DNA of 64,000 nucleotides from Fulvia fulva (Eukaryota; Ascomycota; Dothideomycetes; Mycosphaerellales; Mycosphaerellaceae): NCBI RefSeq assembly GCF_020509005.1, contig NC_063022.1:2480001-2544000 (forward strand), written 5' to 3'. Shown in pieces: positions 44,180 through 55,430 of the stretch. The position numbers and the translations under genes were made by a program. Each line of letters starts with the position of its first letter. Positions within the stretch are counted from its first letter, which is position 1. The notes beneath the pieces were generated by a model. That model was not told the origin of the DNA and did no database searches. It worked only from the letters and a program-made list of their open reading frames with translations.

Positions 44180-46120
44180 TAGTAACGTACCTCTCTTTTC
44201 CCCGACCTCTCCTCTTTTCCTTAGAGTTAGACATAGGACGATAACCGGCGTGTTATAGTTAATACCGGTGTCGCGTTATAGTAAGAGATTGACGAAGTAT
44301 ACTAGAAGGCTATCGACCGAGTAGTAGCTAGCGAGATTAACTTTATAGAACTGTTCGAGTTCAAGCTCGAAGAGAACCCTAACGACCCCGACGAACTAGA
44401 CGAGGTGTATCTATTACTCGACGAGGTAGAGTATATCCTCGTATCCGAATACTAGAATGTCGATCTAGACAAACTCGCGAACCTCGCTTCCTAACACCTA
44501 AAGACTACCTACGATTTAGTACTATAGGTAGTCAATACTATAATTACTAAAGGCTAGTAACTCGATATAATAGAGCGAGCTAATACCGTCTAGAACGACT
44601 AGTATACTACGCTATATACCGAGTACGACCGCATCTATAAGATACTATAAAGCGAAGAGGCTATAACGTAGAGAATGGCCGCGGACCTTAAGAGCAAGAA
44701 GGATTGCGACCTAGCTAAGTTATAAGAGGTAGAGAAGAAGTATAAGGAAGCTAATAACTTATATAAGCAGTTTAGTAAGATCTACGAGAAAGAGAAGAAG
44801 AAGGTACAGGATGCCGAGGTAAAGAAGTAGGACGCTAAAGCAAAAAACCTAGCCCTATAGAAGGAGATCGATGACTTGAAGGCTCGACTCGAAGCTATAG
44901 GCACTATATAGAACGAAGGAGGCAATCGAGGCCGATCTAGTCGCCGACCCTCTCGTTCCCGCCTACGTAAGACTTTACTCGAGTAGCTAATACGTAAGTA
45001 CCGCGAAGCTACTAGTAGAGACGGGGGTAGTAGTAGTAGAGATGACGATAATAATAGCAATAGCGGAAGACGTAATAACCGCCGCGATAATCGCCTACGC
45101 CTAGATAACCGCGACTCGAGACTACGTTCTAGTCGTATATAGACACTACTTACGGACCTCTCTAAACGCCTATTTACTATCGACCGCACCCTAACTCGCG
45201 GTATAGAGATTAGGAAAGGCGTGCTAGATCCTAGACACTTTAAGAACGATAACGATCCGAATTTCGATAGCTAGTATAGTAGCGTACTCCTAAAGTTAAC
45301 TATAGCCACTTTCCGTATAGAAGTAGATAGTCTACGCTTCGTGTACGGATAGACCTAAGGAGATCCCTAGCGAAGTATTAAGCCGAGGATCCTTATACTA
45401 GGGCAATAGTCCTTTAATAAGTTTAAGACGGGCGAAGAACTATTAGATTAGATAACACGCTAGTATAGTACCCGTAACGAAGGAACTAAGGCTATAGTTG
45501 ATATCGCTACCTATAAGTAAGAGTAGGGCGAGACCTTCGTAGCCTTCTACGCTCGCTATTTAAAGCTACGTACCTAGATAGAATAGAGCGATAAGACCGA
45601 GCTTATACTATTCCGTAACCGACTAAACCGTAAGTACTTTATTAAGACCTTCGGTAACCGCGAAGTCGACCGTCGACTATATAATATATAGGACGTTATC
45701 GAAGAGTACACTACCCTAGACGAGAGCTTCTACGAAACAGACCGCCTATACCCGTAGAAGGAGCGTCCTCGTAGTAACGGTAACGGCGGCTAGAATAACT
45801 AGAACAGCTTAGTAGCTACTAGTACCGCTATAGGCGTAGTAGGTACCGTAGTCTAGCGTCCTCCGTAATACGCCGGTACTAAGAAGAAGGAAGATCTGCC
45901 CGTTCAATTATAGAATCTACTATAGCTTAACCGTAAGTAGCGCGAAGAACTTAAGAAGCAAGGTAAGTACTACCGCTACCGTATAGGCTCGTATATATCG
46001 ACTAACCCCGAGTGCCCGATATACGGTTACGATAGCGACTATCGCCTACCGCGACTACAAAACAACGCGAACGCTAACCCGAACCTTAGCTCCCTTACTA
46101 CAGACCTATAGTAATAGGGA
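44180..46120 (+). pseudogene. Gyp-2b gag
   Basis: Acidic N-terminal part near 44,290-44,480, then a long Lys/Glu-rich segment at about 44,690-44,890 that would form a coiled coil, an Arg/Ser/Asp-rich stretch at 44,930-45,130, a capsid-like region at about 45,200-45,780 (FNKFKTGEELLD) and a zinc knuckle near 45,970-46,015 with several Cys changed to Tyr (CYRCG...GH...TNPEC pattern). The 135-codon minus-strand ORF at 44,782-45,189 is an antisense shadow of the Lys/Glu- and Arg-rich part. Confidence 0.75.
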
Positions 46121-46299
46121 AATGGCACGACCGCTGCCTAAGCGTAGTAGATAGCGGTTAACCGAACTTCCTAGGTCAGAAAGAGCATAAGATTGAGAGA
46201 CATAGAATGTAAGAGGCGGACTATAGTAAGGGCGAGCTAAGATTATTAGCTTACGTACTAAAAGGACAACAACTAGATATATATCCTTATATAGTACTA

Positions 46300-49200
46300 C
46301 TAGTAATAATATAATATAAAAAGGCTCGAGGCCTATTAGATTCTACGAGTACATCTCTCTTTCTTAACTAGAAATTTATACGTAAACATATAATACCCCT
46401 CTTCGAGCTAGTAAAAAGCAAGAGGCTTACGCTAGGAGATAGAAAGGTAAGTACACGGCGCATTACCTACGTAGCCTTGATCGACGTAGTTATTAGTAGT
46501 CATCACGAGTAAATAATATACTACGTAACCGACCTCGAGTATAACATCGTCCTTAGACTACTATAGTTAAGCTAGTATAACCCCGACATCTTCTAGGCTA
46601 TAGGTAAGGTGGCTTTTAGATCCGACTACTACTTTAGTCATTATCTACCTAACCGGACATCGACAATAGTACAGTCCCTAAACTACCTTAGAAGGTAGGC
46701 ATAAGTACGATACGGACTAGAGCCCTTTACTAGAACCTCCGGTAGGTTTATAGTAGGAGGGGCGGAGTTGAATATCTTATCGTTTAGTATAGGCGACGAA
46801 GAAGAGGTAGACTACTAGGGCGTTTCTTAACACGTATAGGAGATGTACGCGTACCGGCCTAGAGCTAAGTACTTCTATATCTTACCTACGGGAAGTAAGG
46901 ACGAGGGCGGCGACCTAAAGCTAAGTGCTATAGCGGCTAATGACCTAGATTAGTTCCTAAACAAGCAATTCAACCACAATCCGAAGGAGAAGCTCCTATA
47001 GATATATCATAACATCGCGGACGCCTTCTCGGCGAAAGATTATAAGGGACTCCTACCTTATCGACCCGGGATAGATCACGAGATTTATATTAAACCGGAC
47101 GGGCCCTAGGAGCCACTATATTGCAAACCCTACGGCTTAGCTAAGAAGGAAAATGAAGCTGTAAAGAAGTAGATACTAGAGTAATCCGAAGAAAGCAAAA
47201 TACGTAAAGTAGGCTAAAAGACAAGTCAATCGCCTACGCCGGTCCTAGTTATAAGGAAACTAGGTAGAGGGCTACGAGTATATATCGACTACCGCGGCCT
47301 TAACGCTATTACGATTAAGAACAGATATCCGATTCCCCTAATATAGGAGACGCTTAACCGTATATACGGTAAGAAGTACTTCACGAAGCTAGACATTGTA
47401 GTAGCCTTTAATAAGTTACGTATTACAGAGGGGCATAAATAGTTAACGGCGTTTACGACACGGTACGGTATATACGAATGCCTCGTATTGCCCTTCGGAC
47501 TATATAACGGCCTAGCCTCGTTCTAGTCTTATATTAACAAGGTGTTATAGGAACATTTAGATGACTTCGTCTCCGTATACCTAGATAACGTGCTAATCTT
47601 TAGCGATATACTAGAAGAACACATCGAGTATATACGTAAAGTCCTTATTAAGCTTAGAGACGTAGGGCTAACGGTAGATATCGATAAGTACGAATTCTAT
47701 TAGTAGCGAGTCAAGTACCTAGGACTAATTGTTACGCCTAACGGAATTAAGATAGATCTAGAGAAGCTCGAATATATATAGATATAGGAAGCACTAACAA
47801 ACCTAAAAGATATATAGGCCTTTCTAGGCTTCGCTAACTTCTACCGCCGCTTTATTAAGGCCTTCTTACGACTAGCCGCACCTTTGACTAATCTGACAAG
47901 AAGCGAAGGAACTAGCAATTATAAGAATCGGAGAATCGACTAGATAGTAGATTGTTAGCGCGCCTTCGACGTATTAAAAGCTACGTTTAGCAAAGCGGGC
48001 ATACTCGCGTATTACGTTCCGGGTAGACAGACCGTAGTAGAGACGGATCCCTTAGACTTTATAAACGTAGGAGTGTTATTACAGTATAATAACGAAGGCG
48101 TTTTGTACCCGGTGGCCTTCTATTCGAAGAAGCTCAGTCCGTAGGAGTGTAATTACGAGATTTACGACAAGGAGCTCCTCGTAATTATTAAGGCCTTTAA
48201 GGAATAGCGACCGGAGCTAGCCTATAAAGTAGATGATAGTAGCGAGCTAGTTAAGGTAGTCACGGACTATAAGAACTTAGAATACTTTATAACGACGAAG
48301 TAGCTAAATCGTCGGTAAGTACGGTAGGTAGAGTTCCTATCGTAATTTAACTTCTAGATTATATATCGCCCCGGGGTATAAGGAACTAAGCTAGATAGCC
48401 TAACGAGACGTAGCTAGGACCTTCCGTAGGGGGTGGACGATCCGAGAAATTAGCACTAGTATTAGACATTGCTTCCGCCGGAGCGATTCTTTAAGATCGA
48501 CTCTATATAAGCTACCGTCGAAGATACGCCCGAGGAGGAAGACACGACTCTACTGAACCCTAAAGCCGTAGAGTTCATTCTAGAACCTAAGCTAGTACCG
48601 TAGTCAGTATAGCCTACGTATAAAGTCTAGATTAAAGCCGAACTCGAATACCGAATAACGACCGCTTACGCTTTAGACAGCGAGCTTAAAGTAGCTATTA
48701 AGCTACTATAGAAGGATAGTAGCACTATCCCTCCTTTGTTATAGAAGGCGAAGATACACCCTACGTATTATAAGGTAGATAGCGATATATTATATATCCG
48801 TAATTAGTACGAAGGTTAGAGCCTATAGGTACTAAATAACTAAGCTCTATAGACTCGATTGATTAAGATAAACTACGATGCTCTAGTAGTAGGACATCTA
48901 GGGCGGGCACGTATATATGAACTCGTAGTACGTGAATTCTACTAGCCTAGGCTAGTAAGATCCGTACGTAGATATACTACGAATTGCCGTACCTACCGTA
49001 TATCGAAATCTCTATACACCTAGCTACTAGGATTATTGCACCTACTTTCTATTCCGGACCGACCTTAGAGACATATCGTAGTCGACTTCGTCGTCGAACT
49101 TCTAGATAGCACCGTTAACGGCATAACTTATAACAATATTATAACCGTTACGGACCGACTGACTAAAGAAGTCGAGTTGATTCCTATCGGAGCTATAACA

Positions 49201-50843
49201 ATAGTATAGAACGCGGCAAGACTTTTCCTTAAACACGTCTTTTACCGTCGAGGCCTACCTAATACTATCACCTCGGATAGAGGGCGGTAGTAGATCGCAA
49301 CTTTCTAGAAGAAGCTCTATAAGATGTTACGTATTAATCGTAAGCTGAGTTCTTCCTACTACCCTAAGACTAACGGACAGTCTAAGGCTATAGAACAGTA
49401 CCTACGTATATTCGTTAACGAGGCACAAAGTGATTAGGTAGACTAGCTTTGTCTAGCGCAATTCGTAATCAATAACTATATCTTAGAGACTACCGGCGTA
49501 TCTCCTCTCTATACTACGCTTAGCTATAATCTAGAATTCACGGAGCGTATCGACGTATAGGTAGGTAAAGACCGATAGATAACGACACTATAGCGATTAG
49601 ACAGCAAATCTACCGAGACGTTTATTAAGCGACTATATAGCCTATATAAGAATCTATAAGAGAATATAAGAATGTCGTAAGCGCTATAAGCTAAGGCCGC
49701 GAATCGCTATTAAAGTATCCTACTAGATTACAAAGTAGGCGACATAGTATACCTTAGTATAAAGAATATCCGTACGATACGGCCGTCTAAGAAGCTCGAT
49801 AGACGATACGCTAGTCCCTATAGAATCACTAAGGTGATGCCTACTAGACTCTTATACAAGCTAGACTTATTAGATACGACAGTAGGGCTCGATAACTGCT
49901 TCTATACCTCCCTTCTATAAAAAGCCGACGACCTAAACTTGCCTCTACTCGAAAACTAGCACCTCGTACCGCCGCCGCCGGTAGTTATCGAGCCCGATAC
50001 GACCGAAGCTAATACGATCGCCGACGTAGTAGCTATACCTACTTCCCCGATGTACAAAGTAGAGAAGATTCTAGACATATATACTCGTAAGCGAGTAGGC
50101 AAGGTGAAGAAGGGATAGAAGCGTAAGGTAGACACTTAGTATAAGGTGAAATAGCTAGGATATTAGAATAAGGAGGATAGTGAGACCTAGCAACCGGCTA
50201 AGGACATGTTTAAATACGTAGCCGCCGCTATTATAGACTTTCACTATAACCGGCCGGAGTTGTCTACGCCTATAGGTTTCGTAGCTCTATCCGACTAGTC
50301 TCTACTAGCTACTAAGGTACTTAGGCTCAACACGATTAGGGTTACTTAGTAGAACGACACCGTCACGAATAAGTCGCCTCGAACTATGCCTTTAATAGAA
50401 TCTACTCCGTATATATTTACTACGTACCGCTATACTAGCTAGATTACGGGAAAGCCTACCGTCGTAACTAGGGTTACCGGTCTTATCTACCGCCCTTAGC
50501 TCTACGATAGTACTAGCAGTTATACCGATACTCTAGTAAGACCTATAGAGCCTATAATAATACCTAACCTTAGCTATAAGGATTATACGCGAGTACTAGC
50601 CGAAGATAGACTTAGGTCTAGGGCAAGCTAGCTAACTAGGCAATATATTTCTCGAAGGAAGCCGGTCGCGGATAGGCTAAAGGATGAACTAAAGGTAGAT
50701 TTGGAGACAGAGGTGTTACTAGATAAGGACAAGGCTCTAGAGGATAATTAGGCTTTCGCGAGACTATAGAGTAGTATAGGCAAGTAGCCTTATAAGATAG
50801 ATAACGCTTAGAGGACTAAGGCGTGTTTTAGGAGGGGGGGTAC
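46300..50843 (+). pseudogene. Gyp-2b pol: protease, reverse transcriptase, RNase H, integrase, chromodomain
   Basis: Protease near 46,330-46,560. Reverse transcriptase from about 47,280 ([18 protein letters not shown]) with [10 protein letters not shown]. The catalytic YLDD is seen as YLDN at about 47,578-47,590, because GATGAC has become GATAAC. RNase H near 48,030-48,350 (LYPVAFYSKKLSP-type block). Integrase near 49,080-49,480 with VVDFVVELLDS, TITSDRGRQ and KAIEQYLRIF giving the D,D,E triad. A chromodomain is recognisable at about 50,135-50,270 (YKVK-LGY ... EDSET-QPAKDM). A ~190-residue tail without recognised domains precedes the polypurine tract (50,831-50,840). Many RIP stops. Confidence 0.85.
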
Positions 50844-51027
50844 TATTACGGGCGACCCGCGCCACTTCACTACCGAAGCGTCGGCCCGGCTAAACCGCGG
50901 ACCTTCCGTATCGGGTTAGCGCGGCTTAGCGCTTTCTTATAAGCCCGCCGCGCCTCGCGCTCCTCTTTCGTAGCTTCGTAGAACAATAACTATCTCAATC
51001 AGACTCTGTAGTACGCGCGCCCTTATA
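50844..51027 (+). repeat. Gyp-2b 3' LTR
   Basis: Begins TATTACGGGC (TG changed to TA) after GGAGGGGGGGTAC and ends CCCTTATA. 184 bp, differing from the 5' LTR mainly by C/T and G/A. Confidence 0.93.
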
Positions 51028-51032
51028 TAGTA

Positions 51033-53410
51033 CTATATAAGGGTATATGTCCGGTAACTATAGTTCTAATATATAGGCCGATATCTTAAGTTCTCCGCTA
51101 TAGTTCGTCTCTTATATTCTATACCTCTCGATCTTATACTCTTTCTAATTCTTGTTCTAACTACTATCTACTATACTTAGGCAGTAGCCCCGGTATTTCC
51201 CTACTCGGTAGCGAGGGCGCTTAAGTTCGGAGTTACGTTACGTAGTCGAGGTAGGCGGTAGTCGCCGTCGTAGCCGTATATCTCGTACTCGGGGTTACTA
51301 GTAATATATAGTCCGGTACGGTAACGGAAGTACTTACCCTACTTCTTTAGAACTTCGCGACCCTCGCGGTTAAGCGGTAGTAGATTCTGAAGGTGTACTA
51401 GTAAGTCTTCCTTCTTCTTAATACCTAAGTACTATAGTAGGCGTTATACGATCGTACCGGTCGCGCTAGCTACGGTAGCTATAGTAGTTATTACGTTACT
51501 AGTAGGGCCTAGGTTCTAGTTACCTCCTCCGCCGCTACTACGAGGGCGGTTATTGTCCTACTAAGGGTATAGCTACTCAGTCTCGTAGAAGGTCTTGTCT
51601 AACTCGGTATACTCCTTAATAATATCCTATATACTGTTTAGGTAATAGTTAACCTCTCGGTCGCCGAATGTCTTAATAAAGTACTTACGGTTTAGGCGGT
51701 TACGGAAAAGTATTAGCTCGGTATTATCCCCCTAGTCTATCTAGGCACGTAACTTCGAGTAACGTACGAAGAATACGACAAAGGATTCCTTCTACTACTA
51801 CTTATAGGTTATAATATCGACTATAGCCTTTATAGCTTTGTTCCGGGTACCGTACTATCAAGTTATCTAGTCTAGTAGCTCCTCGCCGGTACTAAACTCG
51901 TTATATAACTAATGTCCTAGGATAGGGATACGTAGCTTAATAGTAGTCTAGACTTTACTATTAGTCTATCTATATAGGAAGTGGAGGGCATCCTACTTAG
52001 TACGGAAGGTCGCTACTATAAGCTTTAGTAGGATACTCGTATACTAACTATCGAAAGATAGGTCGGTATCGTTCTTAAACTTCTTAGGATCTAGTACTCC
52101 CTTACCGATCTCTATACTACGCTCTAAGGTACGGTCGATATTAATAAGACGCTCGGCGAGGTCTACTAGCGGTGTCTATATACGATTAGTACGTCCTCCT
52201 CTAGTACGTACCGTCTCTTAGCGCTAGTTACGGCGGCGATTATTGCGGCCTCGATCCTTATCCTTATCGCTACGGCCTAGGCCGTCATTATTATCGTCAT
52301 CTCTACTACTACCCCTACCGCCCCCGGTAGCGGCTTTACGATATATACGCTAAAGCTTCTCGAGGGAGGTCTCTCGCGGGTAAGAGCGCGAGTATAACGG
52401 ACTACGGCCTCGACGCCTATTACCGTTAGTAGTGTTGTCCTCTATAGCTTAGAGTCGAGTCTTTAAGTCATCAATCTCCTTCTATAACGCCTAGTTTATA
52501 CTCTTAGTATCTTATGCCTTCTTCTTAGCCTCTTATACCTTCTTCTTCTCCTTTTCGCTAAGATCGTAAAATTGTTTATATAGATTATTAGCTTGCTTAT
52601 ACTTGTCCTAGACCTCCTTTATCTTAGCTAGGTCTAGTATATTCTTAAGATCCTATACTATCTTCTATAAGGCGGACTTCTCGGTTCTAAGTATCTAATA
52701 GATACGGTCGTATTCGGCGTAGAGGTTACGGTACTAGTCGTTCTAGAGGGCGTTTATACGTTATAAGACGTCGACTTGCTCGGTAGCGGTCTACGCGGTA
52801 TTGAATCCTCGTAGGATAAAGTCGTATAAAGTCTTAGGATAGTCTCGGACTAACTCGGCGAGGTCGTTCGCGTCGACGTTCTAGAAATCGCTAGCGGCGA
52901 TATGTTCGGCTTCGTCGAGGGAGTAGTAAATAGGTAGTATGTCGTCGCTACCCTTCTCCTAGTACTCCTTTAGCTCGTATAGTTCTATAAAGTTAATAGC
53001 GCCTCTCTATTCCCTATCGAGTGGCTTCTCCTATACTATATCTAACTCCTACTAAAGAGCGACGCCGGTATTAATCGTGACACGCCGGTTGTTATCTTAA
53101 GTCTAGGGCTATAGAAAAGATAAGAGATCTAGGAAAAGAGATATACGCTTGCCTAAGGGCTTTACCGGTAGTAGTATACCGTTCTAGGTCTATAAGTCCT
53201 ACTGACTCGTTATAGTGTAGTTATTAACGCGACCTATCGCTATTACTAAGGTCTTCGCGGCGTTAACTTCCCTAGGTATCTACGTACTTAGCGCCTTACC
53301 GTGTTCTACTACCCGCTCGTAGTCGCGTATTCTTTAGTTCTATAAGTCTGTTCCTATTATTACGCGTCCCTTACCTAGATCCGTAATCTAGGTAGGCTAG
53401 TAGAACAAAC
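51033..53410 (-). pseudogene. Gyp-2a gag
   Basis: Runs from about 53,090 down to 51,240 and matches the gag of Gyp-2b in reverse. It includes the Lys/Glu-rich putative coiled coil (about 52,690-52,460), the Arg-rich stretch (about 52,440-52,190) and the degraded zinc knuckle near 51,300. The leader and primer-binding region lies at 53,100-53,410. It is joined across Gyp-2b to 43,701. Confidence 0.8.
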
Positions 53411-53594
53411 TATAAGGGCGCGCGTACTATAGGGTCCGGGAGAGATAGTTATTATTCTACGAAGCTACGAAAGAGAAGCGTAAGGCGCGGCGAAGTTATA
53501 AAGTAAAGCTAAGCCGCGCTAACCCGATACGGAAGGTCCGCGGTTTAGCCGGGCCGACGTAGCTATAGTAGAGGGTCGCGGGCTACCCGTAATA
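53411..53594 (-). repeat. Gyp-2a 5' LTR (184 bp)
   Basis: Matches 33,789-33,972 with few differences. Followed by the CGAGT duplication at 53,595-53,599. Confidence 0.93.
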
Positions 53595-53920
53595 CGAGTC
53601 TTCTATTCCTTCTAGGATTATAGCCTCCCTATAAGGCCTATAGGCCTTCGTTAGACTTTCTAGTAACTCTTAGCTAGCTCTAATACTAGTAAACGACTCG
53701 AACCTCGATAAAGATATAACTAAAACTTATAACCTTGTTCGTAACCGTAACCTTGCTTATAACGTTATACTTACTTTACTTATTACTAAGAGCCTTGACC
53801 TTAGGTGCCTTAATACCTTAAGATTTCGACTTCGAGTCGACCTTGACCTTGATTTTACTAAGATATACTAATAATGCTACCGGGTATATACTTAAAACCC
53901 CCCTTATTAACTACTAAAAA
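53595..53920 (-). pseudogene. Gyp-1 gag, N-terminal part and leader
   Basis: When the Gyp-2a insertion and one CGAGT are removed, the reading passes through in frame: ILEGIEDSDSNEDN spans 53,640-53,595 and 33,788-33,770. The remainder, to 53,920, is the gag start and untranslated leader beside the 5' LTR. No start codon is identifiable because ATG is lost to RIP. Confidence 0.75.
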
Positions 53921-54245
53921 TATAGACGACTAACCACCCTAGTAAGTAAGGGCGCGCCTAGTGACCTTAGAATAGCTTACGCGTAGGTATATATATTTAC
54001 TAGTCCGCGGGCCGTGAAATATATACTAAGATCCTAAAAGATAATAAATCTGAAATTCTTAGATTCCCGTGTTTTTACCTTATAGAGATATTTTCGTAAG
54101 TCCTAGCTTCCTACTAAGGTCGCCTCCTAACTATATATATCTTAGTAGTACCCCTATATACCCCTACTACGTAATTAACCGTTAAAGGTTAACGAGATTC
54201 GACGCGCAAATTTCAGGGTCTAAAGGGGCCCTTAGCTCGTTAATA
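53921..54245 (-). repeat. Gyp-1 5' LTR (325 bp)
   Basis: Same length as 14,852-15,176, TATAGAC to TTAATA on the plus strand. Followed by the CTAT target-site duplication and the second piece of Tad-3 copy D. Confidence 0.93.
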
Positions 54246-54670
54246 CTATTACTCCTAGAATATACGGTACGTACTCCTCGTCTATCCGAGGTAGTCGCTA
54301 GGAAGGGGGGAGTAGATAGTAAAGGCGAGGAACCGGACGATTAGGGCACTTCTTAATAACGCTAAGGACCTACGGCGTATTATAAACTAGATACTAGAGA
54401 AGGGCTAGCTAGAATAGTACCGCCTAGTAGGAGTAGTATAGGAAGAGAGGATACGGCGTAGCGCGACGAGACTAGCTAGGAGCGGGGGCTAACGGGGTAG
54501 TGATATAGACTACATACGTTTAGAGGGAAAGCTAATCTAGATAAGGAGAAGTCGGGGGCGGGAAGGGTTTTTACCTATTCGGGTTTCCCTTTATATATAA
54601 CAATAGATATATACCTATATAGGCCGAATAGGGTCCTAGAATAGGGGAATGACAAATCTATCTATCTATC
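54246..54670 (+). mobile_element. Tad-3 LINE copy D, second piece with tail
   Basis: Continues exactly where 14,851 stopped (compare 30,075-30,498) and ends in CTATCTATCTATC-type tail at about 54,655-54,670. TATATATAAA at 54,671-54,680 is the likely target duplication. This is the right-hand end of the transposon cluster. RIP-type depletion of CA and TG stops here. Confidence 0.85.
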
Positions 54671-54680
54671 TATATATAAA

Positions 54681-55430
54681 TATTTTTATAAGTGCTCTAG
54701 TTATTAAGTTATGTCCTTTCTACGAGGCTATCTACTAAAAAGCGACTTGCGCTCTCAGCCTGCGTGCAGCTTCGCGCCCGCTTGCGGTATAGCGTAGAAG
54801 CTGAGACCACGTAGGCTGAGTACCTGAGCTTAGCGCAAGGCGTGTCGGGCTTTGCGATCGCATGGCCTAGCCGAAGGCTGCGTATGTTCTACTGAACGTT
54901 TCTCCATGATGGAGGGTGAGACAAGACTGATAAGGAAGTGGGTGAACGTAGGCTACAATCTCGAGAACGCGGAGAGGTGAATTGACATATTTTCTAGCAG
55001 ACCGGGGGACAGGCAGCCACTATACGATGCGGCTCGGTCAATGTGTGACCTGCTTGATGAAGTTAGGGTGTAGAAGTCCCAGATGAGGTTGATCCTTTCA
55101 CTCCCACGACCCAGCCCCCCCCCCCCTTGTACGCTAGTCTATGACCACGAGACAAAGGCAACGGCAATTTAGTAGGAGCCAGAGCATACCGCCACTATTC
55201 GCGTGCGACAATGTGACGAAGACGCCCACAATAGTTCAGCAACGCTTTGCATTGGGACCTAGCAGCAGAGTATGCGCCTACATCACCATCAAGCATGGTA
55301 AACGAAGGCGATGAAGATGTGGCGAATGAAGAGTGCAGTCGGCAAAGGGACAGCAGACTGCATGATCAACAGTATAAGCGCGACAGTAGCACTATAGATA
55401 CCAGTCACTGTGTACGTATAGACTCGCCCT
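54681..55430. other. Intergenic DNA between the transposon cluster and the TauD-like gene
   Basis: No gene seen. Composition is normal (CA/TG frequent). Contains an interrupted inverted repeat (54,746-54,773 against 54,797-54,839, sharing CTTGCGCT, TCAGCCT.CGTG and GCTTC) and a run of 12 C at 55,115-55,126. Short overlapping ORFs at 55,247-55,834 on the plus strand are antisense to the TauD-like gene. Confidence 0.6.

Larger units (their letters stand above)
43707..51027 (+). mobile_element. Gyp-2b: full-length chromovirus inserted in its sister copy
   Basis: 7,321 bp with two 184-bp LTRs (43,707-43,890 and 50,844-51,027). The flanks are CAGTG (43,702-43,706) and TAGTA (51,028-51,032), one duplication in which RIP has changed CA to TA and TG to TA. 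The Gyp-2a sequence is continuous across the site when the insert is removed. Order: LTR, gag, protease, reverse transcriptase, RNase H, integrase, chromodomain, polypurine tract, LTR. All ORFs are broken by RIP stops. Confidence 0.93.
33789..53594 (-). mobile_element. Gyp-2a: chromovirus in Gyp-1, split by Tad-3 copy C and by Gyp-2b
   Basis: LTRs of exactly 184 bp at 53,411-53,594 (5') and 33,789-33,972 (3'), flanked by the 5-base duplication CGAGT (33,784-33,788 and 53,595-53,599). Internal parts: gag 53,410-51,033, protease and start of reverse transcriptase 43,701-42,678, rest of pol 37,328-33,973. The intervening pieces are Gyp-2b (43,707-51,027) and Tad-3 copy C (37,340-42,666). Same family as Gyp-2b but reversed. 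Confidence 0.92.
14852..54245 (-). mobile_element. Gyp-1: Ty3/gypsy retrotransposon split by four nested insertions
   Basis: Both LTRs are 325 bp (5' LTR 53,921-54,245, 3' LTR 14,852-15,176, minus orientation), and CTAT flanks the element on each side (14,848-14,851 and 54,246-54,249). The internal region reads gag 53,920-53,595 then 33,788 down to about 31,900, protease near 31,350, pol to 30,513, reverse transcriptase and RNase H 24,037-21,960, integrase 16,794-15,177. Interruptions are Tad-2 (16,808-21,946), Tad-3 copy A (24,056-28,141), the chimeric LINE (28,165-30,498) and Gyp-2a with its contents (33,789-53,594). All parts are RIP-degraded. Confidence 0.9.

Noticed and set aside
44782..45189. 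135-codon Arg/Leu/Ser-rich minus-strand ORF
   Set aside because: Antisense of the Lys/Glu- and Arg/Asp-rich part of the Gyp-2b gag. The composition explains the length.
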